Below, piece after piece: positions 9,173 through 17,703 of a stretch of DNA of 64,000 nt; the stretch's first letter is position 1, and every line of letters begins with the position of its first letter. The position numbers and the translations under genes are program-made. Location of the stretch: positions 1-64,000 of the forward strand of contig PCAK01000033.1 in NCBI GenBank assembly GCA_002730525.1, in the 5' to 3' direction. This DNA is from Acidobacteriota bacterium. Lineage in GTDB: Bacteria; Acidobacteriota; Vicinamibacteria; Vicinamibacterales; UBA823. The notes under the pieces are model-generated. The model did not search any database, was not told the DNA's origin, and saw nothing but the letters and a program-made list of their open reading frames with translations.

Positions 9173-10012
9173 TCAATGCGTCATCGAATAAATGATGTAG
9201 TTCACACCCAGCTTGTAGGCTTCGTTCGACAGCTCGATCGGCGTGAAGCCGGTGTCCGAGTACTCCCAGTACTCGCCGATGTCGTTGTTGTAGTTGGCGA
9301 TGAGCAGCAGCCGCTTCGTCGGGTCGTTGTCCTCGTAGATCCCGTGAAAGGTCGGCCGGCCGCCGCGCCCGTAGAACTGCACGAAGTCGAGAGTCTCGAT
9401 CTCGAAGAACGCATGGAAGATCGGGCTCGAGACGTCCAACTCGACCAGGCGCCCCTCGGGCAGCAGCCGCAGCATCTGCTCCTCGAAGTTGTACCAGTGG
9501 CCGCCGCGGAAGTCGTCGAAGATGAGGAACCCACCCTTCTCGACGTAGTGCCGGAGCGTCAGGACCTCCTCCTCGCTCATCGTCCAGAATCCCGGCTCCG
9601 ACATGTAGGCCAGCGGGTACTTGAACAGCTCGGGATCGCCCAGGCGCAGGATGTTGCCGCCGGTCGGCCCCAGGAACGGCGTGAGGCCGGTGATCTCGTC
9701 GAGGATCCTCATGAAGTTCCGCTCGGCGCGTGGGTAGTCGTGCGCCCAGGGCGGCAGCCCGCCGCCACGAAACCCGCCGCCCCCGAAGCCACCCAAACTT
9801 TCCCCCATGCCGTACTGCAGCCGTACGAACGTGAACTTGCCGTCGTACGGCGTGTTCGGCGCATCGAGCGAGACCGGCGGCTCGCGCCGTCGGCCGCGAC
9901 GGCGTTGCTCTTCCTCGCTGCCCAGCCCGGCACCGGTGGCGGCCGCGAGGGTCGTCACACCCGCCAAGACGGCGGCGGCGGCGACGGTGCGCCGGATCCC
10001 GCGGGTCGTCAT
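9173..10012 (-). CDS. DUF4159 domain protein, exported (copy 2 of 3)
   Basis: 279 residues. A hydrophobic N-terminal segment (about 8-30) suggests export. A basic stretch RRRGRRRE and a Gly-rich loop precede the DUF4159 domain, which has YPRAERNFMRILDEITGL at 93-110, KGGFLIFDDFRGGHW at 159-173, SSPIFHAFFEIETLDFVQ, LLLIANYNNDIGEYWE and the end GVNYIIYSMTH. The start codon overlaps the stop of the upstream caspase-fold gene (ATGA), pointing to co-translation. It differs from copy 1 mainly at the N-terminus. Function unknown; a non-enzymatic role is possible because no catalytic Cys is evident in the ThuA-like core. Confidence 0.88.
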   Translation of the reverse strand: MTTRGIRRTVAAAAVLAGVTTLAAATGAGLGSEEEQRRRGRRREPPVSLDAPNTPYDGKFTFVRLQYGMGESLGGFGGGGFRGGGLPPWAHDYPRAERNFMRILDEITGLTPFLGPTGGNILRLGDPELFKYPLAYMSEPGFWTMSEEEVLTLRHYVEKGGFLIFDDFRGGHWYNFEEQMLRLLPEGRLVELDVSSPIFHAFFEIETLDFVQFYGRGGRPTFHGIYEDNDPTKRLLLIANYNNDIGEYWEYSDTGFTPIELSNEAYKLGVNYIIYSMTH

Positions 10013-11208
10013 CGCTCGGGCATCTCGGCCTCGGCTTCGCGCACCTGACGGTTCTTGAGTGCCAGCTCGATGAGCAGCCGCTCGAGTTCCTGCTCGTACA
10101 CGTCTGTTTCCATGCCGTCCTTCAGCATCCGGTGCGCCTCGACACGCTCCTCGATCGCTCGGCGCTCGGCGTAGAGCGCCAGCAGCGCCGGGTCGTCCGT
10201 TTCCAGCTCGTTCGCGGCACGCACCGGACCCGCCGTGAAGAAGAGCGACTGGGCAACCCGTCCGTCAGCGCCGACCGCGACCGGATCGGGTTCGTCCGAT
10301 CCCTCGCCGTCGCCATTGTCGTCGAGCATCGCGTGCTCGGTCAGCAGCAGGCCATCCTGCTCGTAGACTCGCGCCACCTCGCGCCGCGCGTACTCGAAGG
10401 CTTCCAGCAGGGAGGTCCGTCCATCCTTGTTCGCGTCGGCCGCATCGTCGACGGTCGTGCTGGGGTCGTCGTCGTCGTCGGCTTCAGAGTCATTGGCCTC
10501 GGCGGCCTCCAGCGCGTCGACCGATCCGTCGGGCATCAGGATCGTCGCACCGACGCGCGCGCCCACCGGGGCTTCGGCAGGCGTCGCGTCCATCTCCTCG
10601 ACCGGCGCCGCCGCCGATGCGGGGCCGGCGATCGCGTCGACGAAGAAGCCGCCGAACTTCGTCTCGTTCCGTTCACGCGCCGTCTTGGTGGCGGTGACGA
10701 TCGTTCGGTTGGGGCCCGACAGGCCGGCGACGAACTCACCGCTGGCGCTGGCCGTGTTGACGAAGACGACGCGCTGCGCGCGGAGTTCGTCGAGCGCGAC
10801 CGCGAAGTCGCCCACGGTCGGATCGAGCCCGGGCACGTTGAACTGCGAGGTGCCGCCGGAGGACGAGCCGTGGCCGATGAGGACGATCAGCACGAGGTCG
10901 GCCGCCGCGGCGCGCTCGGCGACCGCGGTGATCGCCGTCTGGACGTTCTCCCACGTCGAGCGGGCCTGGATCCGTTCGGGATCGCGATCGGGGCGTTCGG
11001 CGAGGTAGACGACCTGGTCGGCCGAAATCCCGTGCCGCTCGATTGCGGCGTCGACGAGCCGGATGCTCCAGTCGTGGAACCGGTCGCGGTACTCCTCGGC
11101 CCCGCCGAGGCCCGAGACGACGATCAGGTGATGCTGCTGGGCTGACGCCGGCGCGGCGGCGAGGCTGGCGCACAGCAGACCGAAGACGATCGGCGCGCGC
11201 GTCTTCAT
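10009..11208 (-). CDS. Exported caspase-fold (peptidase C13-like) protein with Ser at the expected Cys position
   Basis: 399 residues from the ATG at 11208, chosen because it overlaps the upstream stop (ATGA) and opens directly into a signal peptide (MKTRAPIVFG..., ending ASAQ). The fold is suggested by LVLIVLIGHGSSSGG (His113), resembling the His motif of C13/caspase-like peptidases, and by VVFVNTASASGEFVAGL at 147-163, where relatives carry the nucleophile Cys in a segment like AC-Y-A-G-G-F. Ser154 occupies that place. An acidic insert is followed by an EF-hand-like loop DANKDGRTSLLE (258-269), a second acidic loop near LDDNGDGEG, and a charged helical tail. It may be a pseudoprotease or a serine-dependent variant. 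Domain call moderate, activity uncertain. Confidence 0.7.
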   Translation of the reverse strand: MKTRAPIVFGLLCASLAAAPASAQQHHLIVVSGLGGAEEYRDRFHDWSIRLVDAAIERHGISADQVVYLAERPDRDPERIQARSTWENVQTAITAVAERAAAADLVLIVLIGHGSSSGGTSQFNVPGLDPTVGDFAVALDELRAQRVVFVNTASASGEFVAGLSGPNRTIVTATKTARERNETKFGGFFVDAIAGPASAAAPVEEMDATPAEAPVGARVGATILMPDGSVDALEAAEANDSEADDDDDPSTTVDDAADANKDGRTSLLEAFEYARREVARVYEQDGLLLTEHAMLDDNGDGEGSDEPDPVAVGADGRVAQSLFFTAGPVRAANELETDDPALLALYAERRAIEERVEAHRMLKDGMETDVYEQELERLLIELALKNRQVREAEAEMPER

Positions 11209-13496
11209 GCCAACCCCCTGACGCGGCGGTAGCCCCACTCGCCGCCGACCAGCGCGAGCAGCAGGAAGAGGAGCGCGGGCATGTCCCACAATTCCAGTTC
11301 CTCGACGACGGTGACGCCGGCGCCGGTATAGGCGATGTCTTCGGGCAGCGACGCCACGGTGTCGACGGTGTAGGACTGCCCCCCGGTCTCATCCGCGATC
11401 CGGCGCAGCAGCGGCGCGCGCATCGCCGAGTCGAAGAACTCGTCGTCGCTGGCCGCCGCGAAGACGTAGGCCATGTCGCTGCCGATCAACTCGTCCTCGC
11501 TGGTCGCCTCGACGCGGATCTCGTAGAGCCCTTCTTCCCTCGGCGTGAACAGCCCTTCGTGCTCACCATCCCGCTCCGTGGTCCAGTCGAGTTCGACCTC
11601 GGTGAATCCGCCGGACGGTGAGGTCACCTCGGCATTGACCCGGCTGTTGTTCATCTCGAGGTAGGCGCCGTCGACCACCTCGGTCAGCAACTCGACCGGC
11701 TCGTTGGGTTCGACGCGGTCACGGCGGACACTGGCCACGACCTGGTCGGGCACGCCGTCGACCAGCCACCGCAGCAGCCGCCGCCAGAACAGTTCGTGGG
11801 TCAGGTCGTCGGGTTCGATGTCGGCGTGCATCTGCCACATCCAGGAGTCCTGAATCGGCAACGCCAAGGTCTTGCCCGCGCCGTAGCGCTGGAATGCGAG
11901 GACGATGCGCTCGTCCGACCCGCCGGCGCCGGTGCCGGTCAGCAGGGTCGTCGCGCCGGGTTTGATCTCAGAGATCGGGTTCAGACTCGAGACGGCGGGA
12001 AGGTTCTTCCACCGTTCGCCCGACTCCTCCTCGGTGTCGGCTACCTGCATCGCCGCGTGCGTCTCGCCGGCGCGGGTCGGCGAGACCATCAGCTCGGTGA
12101 ACATCGGTTTGCCGTCGACGAGCGTCGGCTCGCCCATGACGACCGGCAGGATGTCGGCGATCGGCGTGCCGGCGTAGCCACCCTCGGCGAAGGCGCTGCG
12201 GCCGCCGAGCATCAGGAACCCGCCGCCGCGCTGGTTCACGAAATCGGCGATCATCCGCAGCTGGTCGGGGGTGAAGTAATTCGCCTCGACGCTGCCGAGG
12301 ATCAGTCCGCGGTACTGGAACAGCTCTTCCCGGGTCTTCGGGAAGCCGCCGAGCAGGTCGTCCGCGTCGTCGACATCCAGCCGGAGATACTTGTTGTCGG
12401 CCGTCCGCTGCAGCACGACGACCTGCAGGTTTTCGTCGTCGGCGACGGCGCGCCGGATGAACTTCACCTCGAACCGCGGCTCGCCCTCGAAGTAGAGGAT
12501 CTTCTCGCGCCGGTCCTCGACGACGACCAGGACGTCGCGCACGTTGTTCTGCGTGACCATCTCATCTGGCTGGGGTGGGACGGAGAAGCGGAAGATGCGC
12601 GGTCCCGGCTCGGTCGCCGTGAATCGGACCCGCGCCGTGGCCGGTTCGCCGTTGGCCGGCAGCGTGACCGCTTCGGTGCTGACGATCCGGCCCTCGTCCT
12701 CGATCTGCAGGGTGATCGAATCGCCCGCGTACCCGACCTGGCCGATCACCACGTCGACGACCATCGAGGTGCCTTGCAGCACCGAACGCGGCGTCTCGAC
12801 GCGGCTCAGCTGGATGTCGCGGTCGAAGGCCTCGCGTCCGAGGCCGACCGTGTAGACCGGCACGCCGTCGGCGCCGAGGCCGCGCAGTGATTCGGTCAGC
12901 ACCGACTCGGAGTTGTCGGCGCCGTCGCTGATGACGACGAGGCCCGACAACGGCACGCCGGTCAACTCGTCGCGGGCCCGGTCGAGTGCCTGTCCGAGGT
13001 CGGTCCGCGACCCGGCGTAGCCCAGCTCGCCCAGGTCGGTCAGCCGTTCGGTGGCCGACGAGAATCTGAAGAATCTGAGCGCGAAGCGCTCGGCGAGCGC
13101 GGACCGGAGCACGCTCTCTTCGGTGCCGAAACTCGCATCGACGAAGGCGCGCCGCGGCTCGTCGTCGCGATCGGCGATCTCCATGCTGCGTGAGTCGTCG
13201 ATCAGGACGCCAAGAAAGTTCTGCTGCGGGACGATCGAACTCAGGACGAGCACCGGGCGGAACAGGCAGAAGACGACGACGGCGAGCGCGGCAATGCGCA
13301 GCGCCGCGAGGACACCGCGATCGAGCGGCGTGCTCTTGCCGCGAGCCTGGGCGTAGGTGGTGAGCGTGGCGGCCGCGCCGGCGCCGAGGACGGCGATGAG
13401 CAGGAGGTACGACCAGGGGGAGGCGAACACGAAGTCGCCCTGGTCGAAGACCAGCGGTCGGTACTTGAACAGCAGCTCGAACAACCGATCGAACAC
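11205..13496 (-). CDS. VWA and amidotransferase-like membrane protein
   Basis: 763 residues. Two N-terminal membrane helices (about 27-47 and 62-82) are followed by a VWA domain with LIDDSRSM (D100, S102, S104). A beta-sandwich region comes next, then an amidotransferase-like domain at about 325-545 with LYFEGEPRFEVKFIRRAV, GFLMLGGRSAFAEGGYAG and MFTELMVSPTRAGETHAA. Another beta region and a C-terminal helix (about 737-757) close the protein. This architecture is common in Acidobacteria, Planctomycetes and Bacteroidetes next to MoxR genes, often named putative glutamine amidotransferase although the activity is unproven. It overlaps the caspase-fold gene by 4 bases. Confidence 0.85.
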   Translation of the reverse strand: MFDRLFELLFKYRPLVFDQGDFVFASPWSYLLLIAVLGAGAAATLTTYAQARGKSTPLDRGVLAALRIAALAVVVFCLFRPVLVLSSIVPQQNFLGVLIDDSRSMEIADRDDEPRRAFVDASFGTEESVLRSALAERFALRFFRFSSATERLTDLGELGYAGSRTDLGQALDRARDELTGVPLSGLVVISDGADNSESVLTESLRGLGADGVPVYTVGLGREAFDRDIQLSRVETPRSVLQGTSMVVDVVIGQVGYAGDSITLQIEDEGRIVSTEAVTLPANGEPATARVRFTATEPGPRIFRFSVPPQPDEMVTQNNVRDVLVVVEDRREKILYFEGEPRFEVKFIRRAVADDENLQVVVLQRTADNKYLRLDVDDADDLLGGFPKTREELFQYRGLILGSVEANYFTPDQLRMIADFVNQRGGGFLMLGGRSAFAEGGYAGTPIADILPVVMGEPTLVDGKPMFTELMVSPTRAGETHAAMQVADTEEESGERWKNLPAVSSLNPISEIKPGATTLLTGTGAGGSDERIVLAFQRYGAGKTLALPIQDSWMWQMHADIEPDDLTHELFWRRLLRWLVDGVPDQVVASVRRDRVEPNEPVELLTEVVDGAYLEMNNSRVNAEVTSPSGGFTEVELDWTTERDGEHEGLFTPREEGLYEIRVEATSEDELIGSDMAYVFAAASDDEFFDSAMRAPLLRRIADETGGQSYTVDTVASLPEDIAYTGAGVTVVEELELWDMPALLFLLLALVGGEWGYRRVRGLA

Positions 13497-13528
13497 GATA
13501 GAAGCGTCCTCCTACGTCTAACTCGTAG

Positions 13529-13569
13529 CGCGGACTTCAGTCCCGCGATGGGCGATCCGAAGGATCGCC
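13529..13569. repeat. Paired hairpins between DUF4159 copy 3 and the VWA gene
   Basis: CGCGGACTTCAGTCCCGCG at 13529-13547 is followed by the perfect palindrome GGCGATCC-GAA-GGATCGCC at 13551-13569. The same two-hairpin arrangement, with different stem bases but the same TTCAG and CCGAAGG cores, occurs at 43016-43058. The second arm ends just before the DUF4159 stop codon at 13570. Confidence 0.75.
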
Positions 13570-14502
13570 TCAATGCGTCATCGCGTAGACGATGTAATTC
13601 ACGCCCATCTGGAACGCGTAGGTCGAGAACTTCAGCGGGTAGTACGGGTTGTCGGCCCACTCCCAGGCATCGCCCAGGTCGGTGTTCCAGTTGATCATCA
13701 CCATCATCCGGCCATCCTCGTCGAAGATCGCGCGCGTCTCGGGCACGTAGCCGTCGCGTTCCCACGTCCGGCCGCCGTAGACGGCGTTGTTCACCGCCGG
13801 CACCTGCAGAACCTCGTTGATCTCATAGACGGTGTGGAAGACCGGATGGTCGACCGGCACGTCGACGATCGGATACTCGGGCAGGACGCGCCTGATCTCC
13901 ATCTCGAAGTTCTGCCACTCCCAGGTGCCCCAGAAGTCGTCGACGAGCAGGAAGCCCCCGGCGTCCAGGTAGGAGCGCAGGCCGGCCACTTCCTTCTCGC
14001 TCATCGCCATCGAACCGACTTCGAGCGCGTAGAGAAAGGGGAATCGCCGGAGGTTCGGGTCGTCGAGGCGGATCGCGTTCTCGCTCTCGTAGACGCCGAG
14101 CCGCGTGACGCGCTGCAGGATAGAGATGAACTGCAGGTCGGCCTTGGGATAGTCGGTGGCCCACCGCGAGCCCCAGCGCCGGCCCCGACCGTTGCCGCTA
14201 TAGATCGCGCGGGTGAAGTAGAACTCCCAGGGGCCGACCGGATGCTGCAGCGTCGCGTCGGCGCGCGTCCGCACCGGCTGCGCGCCCGCCGGCTGCGCGA
14301 TGCGGACGTCGACGTCGACCCGCTGGCCCTGGAGCAGCGCTTCACCGAGCCAGAGGCCCGTCGCGAGGATGCCGACGGCGAGTGCCACGCGGTGCCGGAT
14401 GAATGGCCGCAAAGGGAGGCTCCACCAAGAACTCGGGTATGTCGGCAGCGTACCACAGTCCCCAGGGGCATTTCGGCGCCGGATTCCGGTCGAGCGGGCC
14501 AT
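13570..14502 (-). CDS. DUF4159 domain protein, exported (copy 3 of 3)
   Basis: 310 residues from the ATG at 14502. A TTG at 14412 with GGTGGAG 8 bases upstream is an attractive alternative start that would remove 30 unlikely residues and leave a normal signal anchor (HRVALAVGILATGLWLGEAL). The DUF4159 domain has YPKADLQFISILQRVTRLGV, AGGFLLVDDFWGTWEWQNFE at 181-200, VDHPVFHTVYEINEVLQVP, MVMINWNTDLGDAWE and the end GVNYIVYAMTH. It is most like copy 1 in the core. It heads the densely packed part of the minus-strand block. Function unknown. Confidence 0.87.
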   Translation of the reverse strand: MARSTGIRRRNAPGDCGTLPTYPSSWWSLPLRPFIRHRVALAVGILATGLWLGEALLQGQRVDVDVRIAQPAGAQPVRTRADATLQHPVGPWEFYFTRAIYSGNGRGRRWGSRWATDYPKADLQFISILQRVTRLGVYESENAIRLDDPNLRRFPFLYALEVGSMAMSEKEVAGLRSYLDAGGFLLVDDFWGTWEWQNFEMEIRRVLPEYPIVDVPVDHPVFHTVYEINEVLQVPAVNNAVYGGRTWERDGYVPETRAIFDEDGRMMVMINWNTDLGDAWEWADNPYYPLKFSTYAFQMGVNYIVYAMTH

Positions 14503-14554
14503 CTTACGGTGTTGACCTCTCGCGCTCCCCGAAAATTTTAGCGACGACGGAGGC

Positions 14555-15886
14555 TCAGACCCGAGGCAGTGCCCACGGCCCGCGATAGGTCGGCGTCAGG
14601 AACGCATTGGCCTCGGCGTCGTCCCGAAACCGCTGTCCGGCTTCGTCCCAGTGGACCTTCCGGTCCGTCCGGAACGCCACGTTGCCGAGATGCGCGTTGA
14701 CCGCGGCGAGGCTCCCGGTGTCGGCGTTGCAGCGCGGCTGCTGGCGAGTCTTCATGCACTCGAGAAAATTTTCCGTGTGCTGGTCGAGGCCGCCCTGGCC
14801 GGAGACGGCCCGATGCTCGGGCACCGGGTCCATCTTGTAGTACGGCTTGCCGTCCGCCGTGCCGGTTTCGGGGAAGACCTCCCATCGACCGCGATCGACG
14901 ACCAGCGTGCCCTCGTTGCCGATGAACGCGACGCCATGGTCGCGCTGGAAGGGGCCCAGGCCGATGCCGACGGCGTGCTCCCAGATCATCGAGAAGTCGT
15001 CGAACTCGTAGATCGCCTGGAGCGTGTCGGGCGTTTCCTCGGCATCGTCCGGATAGGCGAACTTGCCGCCGCTCGCCACGATCGAGTTGGGTGCTGTGGC
15101 CTGCATGCCGTACAGCACGATGTCGATGAGATGCACACCCCAGTCGGTCATCAGCCCGCCGGCGTAGTCCCAGAACCAGCGGAAGTTGAAATGGAACCGG
15201 TTCGGATTGAACCGGCGTTGCGGCGCCGGCCCCAGCCACATGTCGTAGTCGACGCCGTCCGGGGTCGGGCCGTCGGGCACCATCGGCACCTCCGGCATCC
15301 AGTTCATGTAGGCCCAGGCCCTAGCGGTGCGGATCCGTCCGAGTGCGCCCGACTGGAGAAACGCGATGGCGTCGGCCCAGTGCGGTCCGCTACGCTGCCA
15401 CTGGCCGACCTGCACGACCCGGTCGTAGCGCTCGGCAGCCGAGACCATCAGCCGGCACTCTTCAATTGAATTGGCGAGCGGCTTCTCGACGTAGACGTCC
15501 TTGCTGGCCTCGCACGCCATCACCATCTGCAGGCAATGCCAGTGGTCGGGCGTGCCGATCACGACCGCGTCGACATCGGGGTTCTCGAGGATGCGCCGGA
15601 AGTCGCCGTAGACTGGCGGCTTCGTGCCGGTCATCCGCTCGATGTCGCCGGCCCGCCGGGCGAGCACGCTTGCGTCGACGTCACAGAGCGCGACGCATTC
15701 GGCCTCAGGACGCTTCAACATCGACTGGATGTCGGAGAAGCCCATGCCGTTGCAGCCGATCACCCCGACTCCGATCCGGTCGGTCGGTGCCGACTGGGCC
15801 GCCCAGAGATCGGCGGTCGATAGGGTCGCCAGGCCGACGCCCGCGGCGGCGGAGTGCTCGAGGAAGCGACGTCGTGACTCGGCCAT
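14555..15886 (-). CDS. Tat-exported Gfo/Idh/MocA family oxidoreductase
   Basis: 443 residues. The N-terminus has a twin-arginine signal (SRRRFLEHSAAAGVGLATL). The nucleotide-binding part follows with IGVGVIGCNGMGFSDIQSM and CDVDASVLARRAGD, then VVIGTPDHWHCLQMVMAC and the catalytic-lysine motif YVEKPLANSIEEC. The substrate domain includes FNFRWFWDYAGGLMTDWGVH and a DQHTENFLECMKTR helix typical of the exported Acidobacteria/Planctomycetes branch. Such enzymes oxidise or epimerise sugars with NAD(P); the substrate cannot be read from sequence. It follows the GH3 gene by 20 bases, so a shared role in carbohydrate turnover is plausible. Confidence 0.92.
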   Translation of the reverse strand: MAESRRRFLEHSAAAGVGLATLSTADLWAAQSAPTDRIGVGVIGCNGMGFSDIQSMLKRPEAECVALCDVDASVLARRAGDIERMTGTKPPVYGDFRRILENPDVDAVVIGTPDHWHCLQMVMACEASKDVYVEKPLANSIEECRLMVSAAERYDRVVQVGQWQRSGPHWADAIAFLQSGALGRIRTARAWAYMNWMPEVPMVPDGPTPDGVDYDMWLGPAPQRRFNPNRFHFNFRWFWDYAGGLMTDWGVHLIDIVLYGMQATAPNSIVASGGKFAYPDDAEETPDTLQAIYEFDDFSMIWEHAVGIGLGPFQRDHGVAFIGNEGTLVVDRGRWEVFPETGTADGKPYYKMDPVPEHRAVSGQGGLDQHTENFLECMKTRQQPRCNADTGSLAAVNAHLGNVAFRTDRKVHWDEAGQRFRDDAEANAFLTPTYRGPWALPRV

Positions 15887-15906
15887 GACAGATCCTCCCG
15901 GGTCGA

Positions 15907-17694
15907 TCAGTCGCCGGGCAGCGTGACGGGTAGCGTGCCCGCCGCCTCGATTTCGCCCCTCATGAGTCGGGCGAACGCGTCGCCGTAGACGACCTGGTTG
16001 CCGTAGAAGCCGCCCTCGCCGTAGCCGACGACGAACGCCGCCGCGCCGCGAGCCTCACCCGCCAGGTACGGATTGCCGTACGACATGACGACCGTCCGGC
16101 CGGGCTTCGCGGCGATCAGTGCCCGGACGAGTTCGGCGTCTTCCGGCCGGAGCGGCCCGTGGTCGACGTAGACGGTCCGCGGGTGGAACAGCGAGACGAT
16201 GACGGTATCGGCCCGTCGCGCCGCCGCCACGGCCTCAGCGCGAACCGCCGGGTCGACGTTCGGGCGCACGGCGAAGGCCTGCTCGATCGGCAGCGACCCG
16301 GCGAGGTGCGCCGCCACGTCACGCGCCGCCTGGAGGTGCTCGGCTCTCTGGATCGACACGTGCACGACGCGGCCCAGTGCGTCGGCCGTCGTCGGGAAGA
16401 ACCCGTCGTTCTCGACGAGCGTGAGCGAGCGATCGGCGATGTCATGGACCAGCGCCGTGTGCTCGGCTGTACCAACGAGCCGGTCGATCCGGTCGGGGTC
16501 GACGAACCGGTTCCGATGCAGGTTCAGTCGCGCCTTCCAATAAAGGATGCGGCGGGCCGAGTCGTCGATCTGGGCGGTCGGGATTTCGCCCGCGTTGACC
16601 GCCTCGACGACGGCGCCGATCGTCTTGATCGCGTCGAGCGGTTTCAGGAGCGCGTCGTGGCCCGCCTGGATCGCCATAACGCCGACCTGCTCGGCGCCGA
16701 AGCGATCGACCACCTTGTCGTACCAGAGGTCGTCGGTCGTCAGCACGCCCTCGAAGCCGAGCTGATCGCGGACCCAGTCTGTCGAGAGCGCCGGTTCGAC
16801 ACTGGCCGGCAGTTCGGAGCCTTCGGTCACCGAGGGCACGCTGATGTGCTCGGTCATGATGAACGTGACCCCGGCGTCGATGGCGTGCTGGAACGCGAGG
16901 AAGTCGGTCTGTTCGACCTCGTCGGCCGACTTGTGATTCACCGTGAACTCGGTGCCGGGCACCAGTTCGACGTCGCCGCGGCCGGGGTAGTGCTTGGCCG
17001 TCGCGAGCATGCCGTTGTCCTGGTAGCCGCGGATGTAGGCCGAGGCCAAACGTCCGAGCAGATCGAGGTCGGGTCCGAACGAGCGGACGCCGAGGACCGG
17101 GTTGTTCGGCTGCGTCTGCACGTCGACGACGGGCGAGTACGTCAGGTGAATGCCGATCGCGCGGCCCTCGGTCGCTCCGACGCGGCCGACCTCGTAGGCC
17201 AGGTCCTCCGAGCCGATGGCGGAGAGCGCCATGTTCGCGGGAAACTCCGAGGCGCCGGCGAACTGCTGGCCCGGTCCGCCCTCGAAGTCGGCCGACATGA
17301 GCAGCGGCACGTCGGCCTCGGCCTGCAGCCGGTTCAGGAGATCGGCGGTGTCGTGCGGGGTGCCACCGTAGATGACGAACCCGCCGACGCCGTGGTCGCG
17401 GACGAGCGTGCGCCAGTACTGGAACATCGCGTCGTCGTCGGCGACGTACTCGCCACGCATCTGCTCGGTAATGAGCTGGCCAACCTTCTGCTCGAGCGTC
17501 AGCCGTGCGAGCGTCTCGTCGGCCCACGCCTCGGCTTCGTCGTGCGGCGCCGTCAGCGTCGGCGGGTCATCGGCGGTGGCCGAGCCGTTGTCTGGGGCCG
17601 AGCAGGCGGGCAGCGCGACGAGCGTGGCTAGCGTGAGCGGCGCGAGCCACGCCAGGCAGGATCGGGTTCCTGGGCGTCCGGACATCCGTGGCAT
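15907..17694 (-). CDS. Glycoside hydrolase family 3 lipoprotein
   Basis: 595 residues. The signal peptide ends in a lipobox (LVALPAC, Cys near residue 30), so the protein is likely lipid-anchored. The GH3 barrel has LLMSADFEGGPGQQFAG, the KHYPGRGDVELVPG loop and VLTTDDLWYD, whose Asp fits the GH3 nucleophile. The C-terminal GH3 sandwich domain runs from about 420 (ADTVIVSLFHPRT, TVVMSYGNPYLAG). NagZ-type enzymes carry a DSH general-acid dyad just after the KH-PG-GD motif. Here that position reads ELVPGTEF, so it is probably not a classical NagZ. Cluster with the Gfo/Idh oxidoreductase and RDD genes suggests a small operon. Confidence 0.88.
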   Translation of the reverse strand: MPRMSGRPGTRSCLAWLAPLTLATLVALPACSAPDNGSATADDPPTLTAPHDEAEAWADETLARLTLEQKVGQLITEQMRGEYVADDDAMFQYWRTLVRDHGVGGFVIYGGTPHDTADLLNRLQAEADVPLLMSADFEGGPGQQFAGASEFPANMALSAIGSEDLAYEVGRVGATEGRAIGIHLTYSPVVDVQTQPNNPVLGVRSFGPDLDLLGRLASAYIRGYQDNGMLATAKHYPGRGDVELVPGTEFTVNHKSADEVEQTDFLAFQHAIDAGVTFIMTEHISVPSVTEGSELPASVEPALSTDWVRDQLGFEGVLTTDDLWYDKVVDRFGAEQVGVMAIQAGHDALLKPLDAIKTIGAVVEAVNAGEIPTAQIDDSARRILYWKARLNLHRNRFVDPDRIDRLVGTAEHTALVHDIADRSLTLVENDGFFPTTADALGRVVHVSIQRAEHLQAARDVAAHLAGSLPIEQAFAVRPNVDPAVRAEAVAAARRADTVIVSLFHPRTVYVDHGPLRPEDAELVRALIAAKPGRTVVMSYGNPYLAGEARGAAAFVVGYGEGGFYGNQVVYGDAFARLMRGEIEAAGTLPVTLPGD

Positions 17695-17703
17695 CCCCGA
17701 CCG

